A DNA stretch of 13,999 bases, taken from positions 1-13,999 of the forward strand of contig JAHIRX010000046.1 of the NCBI GenBank assembly GCA_018818485.1, in the 5' to 3' direction. Below are positions 6,702 to 12,928 of this stretch, piece after piece. The DNA comes from Patescibacteria group bacterium (lineage in GTDB: Bacteria > Patescibacteriota > WWE3 > UBA101185 > UBA10185). How positions within the stretch are numbered: the stretch's first letter is position 1; every line of letters begins with the position of its first letter. The notes under the pieces are model-generated. The model was not told the origin of the DNA and ran no database searches. It saw only the letters and a program-made list of their open reading frames with translations. Made by a program: the position numbers and the translations under genes.

Positions 6702-6879
6702 ACGGGAATTCTAATTTAGTTGCTGTTTTCTAATTTTTATCCTGATGAACCCCTGAGGGGAAACACCCGGATTATTTTATAGACTTAAACAACTATTAAG
6801 AAATTCCCGTCATCGTGGTTGTGTAGATCGAGAGACAGTTGAGATGCTCTTTCTAGTCCCTGGTACCCTCGAAAACCAC
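6702..6879. other. Second structured non-coding segment with nested hairpins
   Basis: No ORF of note. Nested complementary segments are: ACGGGAATT (6702-6710) with AATTCCCGT (6802-6810), 9 bp; TAGTTG (6717-6722) with CAACTA (6790-6795); ATCC (6739-6742) with GGAT (6769-6772); and CCCC-TGA-GGGG (6750-6760). A separate stem pairs GTGGTT...TCGAG (6815-6832) with CTCGA...AACCAC (6868-6879). That stem encloses the segments that pair with 6493-6502 and 6639-6650. The strand is uncertain; a minus-strand promoter-like site lies just beyond at 6890-6917. It could be a second RNA or the 5' part of one RNA of about 390 nt ending near 6493. Confidence 0.4.
6843..6865. repeat. Partner segments GATGCTCTTT and TAGTCCCTGGTA
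   Basis: Positions 6843-6852 are the reverse complement of 6493-6502, and 6854-6865 are the reverse complement of 6639-6650. The two segments are separated by one base. Forming both helices at once would give a pseudoknot. Confidence 0.6.
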
Positions 6880-6889
6880 ACACCCATTG

Positions 6890-6917
6890 AATATACTACC
6901 ACCGTTATAGGTCACAA
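6890..6917 (-). promoter_or_regulatory. Minus-strand promoter candidate upstream of the second structured segment
   Basis: Read on the minus strand: TTGTGA (6912-6917), a 16-nt spacer and TATATT (6890-6895), with a predicted start near 6883. The transcript would enter the structured segment at once. It lies back to back with the plus-strand transketolase promoter. Confidence 0.35.
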
Positions 6918-6931
6918 TCAAATTTACTTTC

Positions 6932-6960
6932 TTGTCATTAGTATCTATTAAATTTATACT
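6932..6960 (+). promoter_or_regulatory. Consensus-like promoter for the transketolase operon, leaderless start
   Basis: TTGTCA (6932-6937), exactly 17 nt, then TATACT (6955-6960), then 7 nt and the ATG at 6968. The TTG at 6932 could be misread as an earlier start codon, but it is the -35 box. There is no Shine-Dalgarno, so the mRNA is predicted to be leaderless. Confidence 0.75.
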
Positions 6961-6967
6961 CTATCTA

Positions 6968-7789
6968 ATGCCCCAAGATATTAAAAGACTTGAAAAGATA
7001 GCAAACGATTTAAAACAAGATGTGATCGACATGTTACTAGAGTCAGGTTCTGGTCATACTGGTGGTTCCCTTGGAACTGCAGATATCTTTGCTGCTCTCT
7101 ACTTCCAGATTTTGAATATTAACCCAAAATCTCCAAATGCTAAAAACAGAGATAGATTTGTTTTATCTAATGGACATATCTGTCCCATCTGGTACGCAAC
7201 TCTTGCTAAAAGAGGGTTCTTTCCAAAATCAAAACTTTGGACATTAAGAAAGCTCAATTCTGATTTACAAGGACACCCCAAATATCAATCCGTTCCAGGT
7301 ATCGAAAATGTTAGTGGTTCTTTAGGACAAGGGCTTTCTCAAGCTGTCGGTATGGCTGTGGCTGCAAAGATGGACGGTGATTCATACAGAGTATACGTTA
7401 TGACCGGAGACGGTGAATTAAATGAAGGACAGGTTTGGGAAGCTGCTATGTTTTGCCCTTCCAAGGGACTAAATAACATAACCTGGATCATTGATAGAAA
7501 CTCTATTCAAAGTGATGGAAATACTCAAGACATAATGCCTATTGAAAATCTAAAAGCTAAACTTGAAAGTTTCAACTGGTTTGTTATTGAAGTAGATGGC
7601 CACAACATTGAAGAAATAATAAATGCGTGTAATATGGCAAAGTCCGTAAATCAACGTCCAACTGTTATAATTGCACATACGATACTAGGTAAAGGTGTAA
7701 AATTTATGGAGAATGACTACGTCTGGCACGGGAGAGCACCTAATCCTAGAGAAGCTGCCAGAGCATTAAAGGAATTAAAAAGTCTATGA
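6968..7789 (+). CDS. tktN: Transketolase, N-terminal (ThDP diphosphate-binding) half
   Basis: This 273-residue protein is the N half of a split transketolase, which transfers two-carbon units between sugar phosphates. Visible motifs are SGHTGGSLGTADI (28-40), DRFVLSNGH (62-70), GSLGQGLSQAVGMA (117-130) and the ThDP/metal motif G147-D-G-E-L-N-E-G ... N178. I start at ATG 6968, not TTG 6932, because the latter is the promoter -35 box and would add 12 residues of non-family sequence. The usual pyrimidine-binding domain is absent and is encoded at 8346. The gene overlaps the next by ATGA. It is the first gene of a packed operon that also holds a sugar kinase and a dehydrogenase. Confidence 0.95.
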   Translation: MPQDIKRLEKIANDLKQDVIDMLLESGSGHTGGSLGTADIFAALYFQILNINPKSPNAKNRDRFVLSNGHICPIWYATLAKRGFFPKSKLWTLRKLNSDLQGHPKYQSVPGIENVSGSLGQGLSQAVGMAVAAKMDGDSYRVYVMTGDGELNEGQVWEAAMFCPSKGLNNITWIIDRNSIQSDGNTQDIMPIENLKAKLESFNWFVIEVDGHNIEEIINACNMAKSVNQRPTVIIAHTILGKGVKFMENDYVWHGRAPNPREAARALKELKSL

Positions 7790-8325
7790 ATGAAAAAGAA
7801 AAAGCACAATTAAATGTAAGTCTTATACCTCTTGTAATTATCGTTGGGTTAATATTTGGAGCTGGGTACTTCCTTCTAAAAGACGAAATATCCCTCCCAA
7901 AGTTTAATAGAGGACCAACAATGAGAAGGTTAGAAGGATTCTCTACCCTAGTTTACGTAGATGATGACTTTGAACTTGAGAGAAAGAAAGTAGTAATTAA
8001 AAATCAAGAAGAACTAAACGACTTCTTAAATGCCATTGATAAAAGTGGGCTTTTAGAACTTAGAGAAAGCATAAACTTTGATAAAGAGATTATTTTGGCA
8101 GTTAACTCAGAAGTTCATGAAGAGACTGGTCACAGAACAAAAATAGATAGAATCTATGAAGATAGTACAGAAAATAGACTTATTGTTCTACTTGAAGAAA
8201 AGGAAGCCGGAGACAAGTGTAACGAAGATCCTGATAGAAATGTAACACTTGATATTGTTGCACTTTCCAAAACAGATCTGGATATAACCTTTGATCGTGT
8301 TAAAAAGGTTGAAGAATGTGAATAA
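7786..8325 (+). CDS. Membrane-anchored PrcB-like protein
   Basis: This 179-residue protein has one N-terminal membrane anchor (about 13-31, LIPLVIIVGLIFGAGYFLL) after a short charged cytoplasmic start, so most of it should lie outside the membrane. The soluble part, about 68-172, has the strand/helix order of PrcB C-terminal-like domains: KNQEELNDFLN, then INFDKEIILAVNSE, TGHRTKIDRIYED, RLIVLLEEKEAGDKC and NVTLDIVALSK. Two cysteines (145 and 178) may form a disulfide. It overlaps the transketolase N half by ATGA and sits between the two transketolase halves, with no obvious reason for an exported protein there. The domain call is moderate and the role unknown. Confidence 0.6.
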   Translation: MNEKEKAQLNVSLIPLVIIVGLIFGAGYFLLKDEISLPKFNRGPTMRRLEGFSTLVYVDDDFELERKKVVIKNQEELNDFLNAIDKSGLLELRESINFDKEIILAVNSEVHEETGHRTKIDRIYEDSTENRLIVLLEEKEAGDKCNEDPDRNVTLDIVALSKTDLDITFDRVKKVEECE

Positions 8326-8345
8326 GTATTAACATAAAGCTGCCC

Positions 8346-9338
8346 ATGCTTAACTCAAAACTTAAACTAAACGAAAACTGTCTAGGAAAATCATGTAAAT
8401 TAGCTTCTCAAAGAGACAGCTTTGGAGAGGCACTTTTGGAACTTGGAAAGCAAAATCCCAAGGTTGTAGTACTTGCGGCAGACCTGAAAAACTCTATAAA
8501 AATAGGTAAGTTTGCTACAGAATTCAGAGATAGGTTCATCCAAGTGGGCATTGCTGAGCAAAACATGGCCGGCATTGCTGCAGGACTTTCTTTCTCTGGA
8601 AAGATTCCATTCATAGTTTCTCATGGAGCTTTTAATCCTTATCGAAACTGGGATCAAATTCGTCTTTCAATTTGCTATCCAAAAGCTAATGTAAAAATTG
8701 CGGCCTCTCATACTGGATTCTCAAATGGTCCTGATGGAGTTAGTGCTCAACCTTTAGAAGATATTTCTATCATGAGGGTGCTTCCCAACATGGTGGTTAT
8801 TAATCCTATTGATTCCATTCAACTTGAAAAAACTATAGAAGAATCTGTAAAAATAAAGGGGCCTTGCTACATCAGATTTTCTAAAGCAGAAACACCAATA
8901 ATCACAACACAAGGTACCCCGTTCAAAATAGGTGAGGCTGACATTTTAGTGGAAGGAAAAGATGTAACCATAGTTTCTTGTGGCCCAATAATTCATGAGG
9001 TACTAGTTGCTGCTAAGAATTTGAAGGCAAAATACAAGATCGAGATTGAGGTTATTTCATCCCCTACTATAAAACCTCTCGATACAAAAACTATTCTTAC
9101 GTCTGCTAAAAAAACAGGAAAAGTTATTACCGTTGAAGAGCATCAAATAATAGGAGGTTTGGGTAGTGCTGTTGTAGAGATTCTTTCGGAAAATCTTCCT
9201 ACCCCACTTTTAAGAATTGGTATGAATGATAAATTTGGTGAGTCAGGAAGCTACAAAGAGCTAAAAGATAAATATGGATTGAGTTCTCATAACATCGAAG
9301 AAAAAGTAGTAAGTTTTTTAAAAGGATTAAAAGATTGA
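8346..9338 (+). CDS. tktC: Transketolase, C-terminal (pyrimidine-binding) half
   Basis: This 330-residue protein completes the transketolase. The pyrimidine domain carries SFGEALLELG (25-34), VVVLAADLKNS (40-50) and VGIAEQNMAGIAAG (67-80), with Glu71 as the ThDP-activating Glu. It then has SHGAFNPYRNWDQIR and SHTGFSNGPDGVSAQPLEDI (121-140), where the usual T/S-H-Q of the family is S-A-Q. The C-terminal domain ends with VTVEEHQIIGGLGSAV-type sequence. The first 18 residues (two Cys, Lys-rich) extend beyond the usual start, but no better in-frame start is seen. The gene begins 20 nt after the PrcB-like stop without a Shine-Dalgarno and overlaps the kinase by one base (TGATG). Confidence 0.93.
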   Translation: MLNSKLKLNENCLGKSCKLASQRDSFGEALLELGKQNPKVVVLAADLKNSIKIGKFATEFRDRFIQVGIAEQNMAGIAAGLSFSGKIPFIVSHGAFNPYRNWDQIRLSICYPKANVKIAASHTGFSNGPDGVSAQPLEDISIMRVLPNMVVINPIDSIQLEKTIEESVKIKGPCYIRFSKAETPIITTQGTPFKIGEADILVEGKDVTIVSCGPIIHEVLVAAKNLKAKYKIEIEVISSPTIKPLDTKTILTSAKKTGKVITVEEHQIIGGLGSAVVEILSENLPTPLLRIGMNDKFGESGSYKELKDKYGLSSHNIEEKVVSFLKGLKD

Positions 9339-10288
9339 TGGACCTACTTGTTATTGGAGACAGCGCAATAGATTACTACATGAAACTTGCTAAAACTGAC
9401 GATATTAAACAAGAATCTACATCTATTGGACCTGAGATTTGCTTTTACCACGGTAGTAAAATACCTGTTGATGATTTTGAGAGCTCTATTGCTGGAAACT
9501 CTGTAAATGTCAGTGTTGGATGCACAAAACTAGGCCTCAAAACAACTATTTATACGGAAATTGGTAATGATAACAATGCGGAAAGAATAATTAGAGAGCT
9601 AAGAGACGTTGGTGTAAATACCACGTACTGCATAAAAAATGATGGGATTGAAACTGACGTACATACAATTATCGTCTTTGGAGGAGAACGAACTATCTTT
9701 ACATATCACGGTAAAAGAGACTATCGAGTACAAAATTGGGACAAACCAAAACTCATCTACTTCACTTCCCTTGGAGAAGGTTTTCAAAAATTTCAAAAAG
9801 AATTAATCGAATATATTAAAGCTAATCCTGGAATCGGAGTTGCTTTTAATCCGGGAACAATCCAAATGAAAGCTGGAATTGACTCTTTCAAAGACTTCCT
9901 AGAGATTACAGACATACTTTTTGTAAATATGGATGAAGCTGGAAAGATAGTTGGAGAAAAACCACTTGAGCAAATTCATATTGATCTTCATAAACTTGGG
10001 GTGAAACTTAGTGTAATTACCAATGGAAAAGAAGGTGCAAATGCCTTTGATGGTGAAAATCTAGTATCTGTAAATGCTTACAGTGACCAAAGGCCCGTCC
10101 TTGATAAAACTGGTGCTGGGGATGCTTTCTCATCTGGATTTTTATCAGCAATTTATTATAAAAAACCTCTAAAAGAAGCTTTGGCCTGGGGAGTTGTCAA
10201 CTCTGGGGGTGTAATTAAAGAAATTGGTGCTATTAAGGGACTACAAACTAAGGATAAAATGGAAGAAGCTGTAGAAGGACTAATATGA
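9338..10288 (+). CDS. PfkB/ribokinase-family carbohydrate kinase
   Basis: This 316-residue kinase phosphorylates a sugar or nucleoside with ATP; the substrate is not readable from sequence. Family signature 1 is seen as SSIAGNSVNVSVGCTKLG (49-66) and signature 2 as DKTGAGDAFSSGFLSA (256-271), with catalytic base D262 and anion hole GAGD. VITNGKEGA (226-234) is the usual nucleotide-side strand and loop. I take ATG 9338 rather than TTG 9335 because it gives the one-base TGATG overlap used elsewhere here. Sitting between transketolase and a hydroxyacid dehydrogenase, it may feed pentose or hexose phosphates into the pathway; this is an inference. Confidence 0.9.
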   Translation: MDLLVIGDSAIDYYMKLAKTDDIKQESTSIGPEICFYHGSKIPVDDFESSIAGNSVNVSVGCTKLGLKTTIYTEIGNDNNAERIIRELRDVGVNTTYCIKNDGIETDVHTIIVFGGERTIFTYHGKRDYRVQNWDKPKLIYFTSLGEGFQKFQKELIEYIKANPGIGVAFNPGTIQMKAGIDSFKDFLEITDILFVNMDEAGKIVGEKPLEQIHIDLHKLGVKLSVITNGKEGANAFDGENLVSVNAYSDQRPVLDKTGAGDAFSSGFLSAIYYKKPLKEALAWGVVNSGGVIKEIGAIKGLQTKDKMEEAVEGLI

Positions 10289-11280
10289 AAGTACTAATAA
10301 CAAGAAAAATACCACAATCAGGAATTAGAGTGCTTCAAAGTCATAAAGACATTGAGCTTGATTATAGACAGGGAGCTCCCCTTTCTGACGCAGAACTTAA
10401 AGAAGCTATTTCTGATGTTGATGTTTTAGTACCCGTTATTCCAGATAAGATTACAAAAGAAGTTATTGAAGCAGGTAAGAATTTAAAACTAATTGCTACC
10501 TACTCTGTGGGGTACGACCATATAGATATAGAAACGGCTACTGCAAAAGGAATATATGTTTCAAATACTCCTGGTGATTTAACAGAAGCTGTAGCAGAAC
10601 ACTCTCTTGCAATGATGATGGCACTTGGAAGAAGAATTGTGGAAGCCGATAGATTTTGTAGGGGTAAACAGTATAAATATTGGGACCCTATGATATTTGT
10701 TGGACCAAAGTTTATGGGAAAAACACTAGGACTTATTGGTTTTGGAAGAATTGGACAGTTTTTTGCAAGATTTGCGCGAAATGGTCTTGGAATGAACATA
10801 ATCTACTCCGATGTTTCACAGAAAATCGAAGCAGAAAACCTCCTGGACGCAAAAAGAGTAGATTTAGACACCCTTCTTAACGAAAGCGATGTGATTTCAA
10901 TACACTGTAATCTATGTGAGGAGACAAAACACATGATTGACTACGAAGAACTTAAAAAAATGAAGCCGAATGCCCTGATCATTAACACTGCAAGAGGTCC
11001 AATAATTGATGAGAGGGCTCTAGTAACTGGATTAAAAGAGGGTCTTATTGCAGGAGTAGCCTTGGACGTTTTTGAAGAAGAACCAAAAATTCACCCCGAT
11101 CTTATGAAGATGGATAACGTGGTACTCACTCCCCATATAGGAAGTGCTACTTGGGAAGCAAGAATTCAAATGAGTAACATGGTTGCAGAAAACGTTATTG
11201 ATGTTTTAGTTGATAACAAGCCTCCTAGATACATTGTTAATAAAGAGCTAATAAAAGATAGTGTAAAATCAATAGCATGA
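10285..11280 (+). CDS. D-isomer-specific 2-hydroxyacid dehydrogenase (glyoxylate/hydroxypyruvate reductase-like)
   Basis: This 331-residue NAD(P)-dependent enzyme reduces 2-keto acids to D-2-hydroxy acids. The Rossmann motif is GLIGFGRIGQFFARF (149-163), with Asp176 at the end of the second strand, suggesting NAD(H) preference. Catalytic residues are Arg237 (NTARGP), Glu266 (FEEEP) and His284 (TPHIGSAT). Length and the EHSLAMMMALGRRIVEAD segment (105-122) fit the glyoxylate reductase/D-glycerate dehydrogenase group better than D-lactate dehydrogenase, but substrate choice cannot be fixed. It overlaps the kinase by ATGA and has GAAGGA as a usable ribosome site inside that gene. Regulation is probably with the whole operon. 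Confidence 0.93.
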   Translation: MKVLITRKIPQSGIRVLQSHKDIELDYRQGAPLSDAELKEAISDVDVLVPVIPDKITKEVIEAGKNLKLIATYSVGYDHIDIETATAKGIYVSNTPGDLTEAVAEHSLAMMMALGRRIVEADRFCRGKQYKYWDPMIFVGPKFMGKTLGLIGFGRIGQFFARFARNGLGMNIIYSDVSQKIEAENLLDAKRVDLDTLLNESDVISIHCNLCEETKHMIDYEELKKMKPNALIINTARGPIIDERALVTGLKEGLIAGVALDVFEEEPKIHPDLMKMDNVVLTPHIGSATWEARIQMSNMVAENVIDVLVDNKPPRYIVNKELIKDSVKSIA

Positions 11281-11828
11281 AGTTCTTCAGAGAATTTTTT
11301 GAAAGAAATAAGCCAGTATTCACCATAGGACTTATCACCTTTTTTGTATTTGCCGTCATTATTCTTATTAGCTCAACAAAAAAATCTGAAAATTCTGATC
11401 TGATAAGGCTTAAAGATGAAGATACACGCATAATATTTGAGGAAGAAGATACTCCACCAAATACACCTAGCTCAACCGAAGAAAGTGAAAACGAAATAAT
11501 TTCTGATGGTAGTGAACCAAACCCAGAAGTTCCTTCATTCGATGAAAGAATTGGAATTGTCGAGATCAAGTATTATGAAAAATGGGGATTTGTACCTAAA
11601 AACCTTAGTGCTTTAAATGGACAACTGGTTAGATGGACTAACACAACTGAGAATGATGTTACCTTCACCCAAAAGATGCCTACATATCCAGAGCTTCAGG
11701 ATCCAATAATTATTAAGCCTAATGAAACCTTTGAATTTAGACTATATGAAGAAGGTTTGTGGACATACGAGGAAGGAGCAACAAAGAATTTTGGAAGTAT
11801 AGATGTCAAGCCTAATCTTATACCTTAA
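11277..11828 (+). CDS. Membrane-anchored cupredoxin-fold protein without copper ligands
   Basis: This 183-residue protein has a membrane segment at about 14-32, an acidic Pro/Ser/Glu-rich linker (about 50-88) and a C-terminal beta domain (about 94-178). The domain reads like a cupredoxin: GFVPKNL, NGQLVRWTN, DVTFTQKM, PIIIKPNETFEFRLYEEGLWTYEEG, GSIDVK. Blue-copper sites need His, Cys and His, usually with Met. There is no His or Cys in this domain, so copper binding is unlikely. It overlaps the dehydrogenase by ATGA and is the last gene of the operon. Its end overlaps nth by 11 bases on the opposite strand. A structural or cell-surface role is inferred. Confidence 0.75.
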   Translation: MKFFREFFERNKPVFTIGLITFFVFAVIILISSTKKSENSDLIRLKDEDTRIIFEEEDTPPNTPSSTEESENEIISDGSEPNPEVPSFDERIGIVEIKYYEKWGFVPKNLSALNGQLVRWTNTTENDVTFTQKMPTYPELQDPIIIKPNETFEFRLYEEGLWTYEEGATKNFGSIDVKPNLIP

Positions 11829-12447
11829 AGACACTTGGACATACTTTGTTTAACGTGCATTCATCACATTTAGGTTTCCTAGCAATGCAAGTGTATCTCC
11901 CATGCAAAACTGCATTACCAGAAAAATTTCTCCAGTAGTTTTTAGGAAGCACTTCCATTAAATCTTTTTCTATCTTTTTTGGATCTTTTTCTCTTGTTAA
12001 ACCAAGTCTTTGTGAAACCCTTGATACATGTGTATCAACAACAATACCTTCTGCAATACCCCAGGCCTCTTGCATAATTACATTAGCGCTCTTTCTTGCT
12101 ATCCCAGGTATTTTAGTAAGCTCATCCATGCTTCTTGGTAATTTGCTATCAAAACCTGATACTACCATTTGTGCTGCCTTAACCAGCCTTTCTGCCTTCC
12201 CTTTGTAGAAATTTACTTGTCTAATTATTTCCCCTACCTCAGTCGGATTTGCATTAGCTAAATTCTCCCAATCTTCATATTTTTTAAACAACTTTGGGGT
12301 AACTTGATTTACTTTTTTATCTGTAGTTTGTGCAGAAAGCATAACTGCAACCGAAAGTTCATAATCATTTTTATGATCAAGTTCAGTTTTTGGATAAGGG
12401 TTATTTTCTTGTAGTATCTTTGCTATTTTCTCAGCCTTTTGAGTCAT
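11818..12447 (-). CDS. nth: Endonuclease III (DNA glycosylase/AP lyase)
   Basis: This 209-residue enzyme removes oxidised pyrimidines and cuts AP sites in base excision repair. It shows MLSAQTTD (36-43), the helix-hairpin-helix LTKIPGIARKSAN (110-122) with catalytic Lys119, VDTHVSRVSQRLGL (137-150) with catalytic Asp138, and a 4Fe-4S site of the classic C-x6-C-x2-C-x5-C spacing (C187, C194, C197, C203). Two in-frame starts exist. I choose ATG at 12447 over 12453 because an extended -10 ends 6 nt before it, which would make the upstream ATG untranscribed. The stop overlaps the convergent cupredoxin gene by 11 bases. Confidence 0.96.
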   Translation of the reverse strand: MTQKAEKIAKILQENNPYPKTELDHKNDYELSVAVMLSAQTTDKKVNQVTPKLFKKYEDWENLANANPTEVGEIIRQVNFYKGKAERLVKAAQMVVSGFDSKLPRSMDELTKIPGIARKSANVIMQEAWGIAEGIVVDTHVSRVSQRLGLTREKDPKKIEKDLMEVLPKNYWRNFSGNAVLHGRYTCIARKPKCDECTLNKVCPSVFKV

Positions 12448-12453
12448 AAACAT

Positions 12454-12462
12454 ATTCTAGCA
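12454..12462 (-). promoter_or_regulatory. Extended -10 promoter for a leaderless nth mRNA
   Basis: On the minus strand TGCTAGAAT (TGn + TAGAAT) ends at 12454 and is followed by 6 nt (ATGTTT) and the ATG at 12447. There is no Shine-Dalgarno and no clear -35. The 6-nt spacing equals that of the ligase. Confidence 0.6.
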
Positions 12463-12470
12463 GATATAGC

Positions 12471-12526
12471 TTGATTTGGGTTTTCTACGTGAGTATAATT
12501 TCAAAGTAAAGGGTAGTAGAAAGGAG
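12471..12526 (+). promoter_or_regulatory. Promoter and Shine-Dalgarno of the small gene at 12532
   Basis: TTGATT (12471-12476), 17 nt and TATAAT (12494-12499) make a strong sigma70-type promoter, with a predicted start near 12506 and a leader of about 26 nt. AAGGAG (12521-12526) is a canonical Shine-Dalgarno 5 nt before the ATG. It is divergent from, and close to, the nth promoter. Confidence 0.8.
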
Positions 12527-12531
12527 ATATC

Positions 12532-12840
12532 ATGACTATCCGCATACAGTTTTTTCTCGATGATGATCCAAATAAGCTAGTTGATTTTTGTGGCATTAGT
12601 GAGCTCCTAAAAAGGGTAAGGGGACGTGTGAATATACCCATTAGCCTTCTTATCACAAATGTCATCATCAAAGACCCTAGCGAAGTAAAAGAAGACAAAG
12701 TTCTTCTCATTGGTGACTTCCCTGATACTGTTTACGATACACTTGAGAGTGCGGGGAAGACGGTTATTGGTTATGTCGCAAACGAAGGACTAGAGGCAAA
12801 CACAAAACGTCTGGTAAAAACCCTACAAGAAACTCTGTAA
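12532..12840 (+). CDS. Small soluble protein of unknown function
   Basis: This 102-residue protein has alternating strands and helices: IRIQFFLDDD (3-12), DFCGISELLKRVRG (18-31), ISLLITNVIIKD (37-48), KVLLIGDFPDTVYDTLESAG (56-75), KTVIGYVANEG (76-86) and a C-terminal helix (88-102). This suggests a small alpha/beta fold, but I cannot assign a family. It has no signal peptide or membrane segment and one Cys. It is monocistronic, with a strong promoter, a strong Shine-Dalgarno and a shared hairpin after it. Those features suggest higher expression than its neighbours. The coding call is firm, the function unknown. Confidence 0.82.
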   Translation: MTIRIQFFLDDDPNKLVDFCGISELLKRVRGRVNIPISLLITNVIIKDPSEVKEDKVLLIGDFPDTVYDTLESAGKTVIGYVANEGLEANTKRLVKTLQETL

Positions 12841-12887
12841 AACAAAGGATTATTTAGATGGATACTATTGAGAAAAAACAAAAAGAT

Positions 12888-12920
12888 GCCCGGGAGAATG
12901 CAAAAATTTTGCACTCGGGC
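12888..12920. terminator. Intrinsic terminator, best for the minus strand, possibly bidirectional
   Basis: GCCCG (12888-12892) pairs with CGGGC (12916-12920), and inner TGC (12899-12901) with GCA (12911-12913), around an AT-rich loop and a small internal loop. On the minus strand it is followed by TCTTTTTGTTTTTT, an ideal U-tract for the 5'-nuclease gene ending at 12929. On the plus strand only a short TTTT follows. A second hairpin, ACTCTG (12921-12926) with CAGAGT (12935-12940), spans the nuclease stop codon. Confidence 0.7.
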
Positions 12921-12928
12921 ACTCTGTT

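Noticed and set aside
6739..6825. Hammerhead ribozyme core: CTGATGA (6742-6748), a short stem, then GAAA (6760-6763), with GTGTA near 6821-6825 as a possible cleavage site.
   Set aside because: The essential first stem II pair is missing (A6749 has no partner), stem III would be only 4 bp and stem I only 3 bp. The match is at chance level, although a covariance search would settle it.
6860..6890. Minus-strand GGGUGUGUGGUUUUCGAGGG resembles the 5' end of tmRNA.
   Set aside because: No T-arm, no matching CACACCC acceptor strand and no resume/tag sequence could be found downstream.
6932..6967. TTG start giving a 12-residue longer transketolase N half.
   Set aside because: The TTG is the -35 box of a well-spaced promoter whose start point is at the ATG at 6968, and the added residues do not resemble the family.
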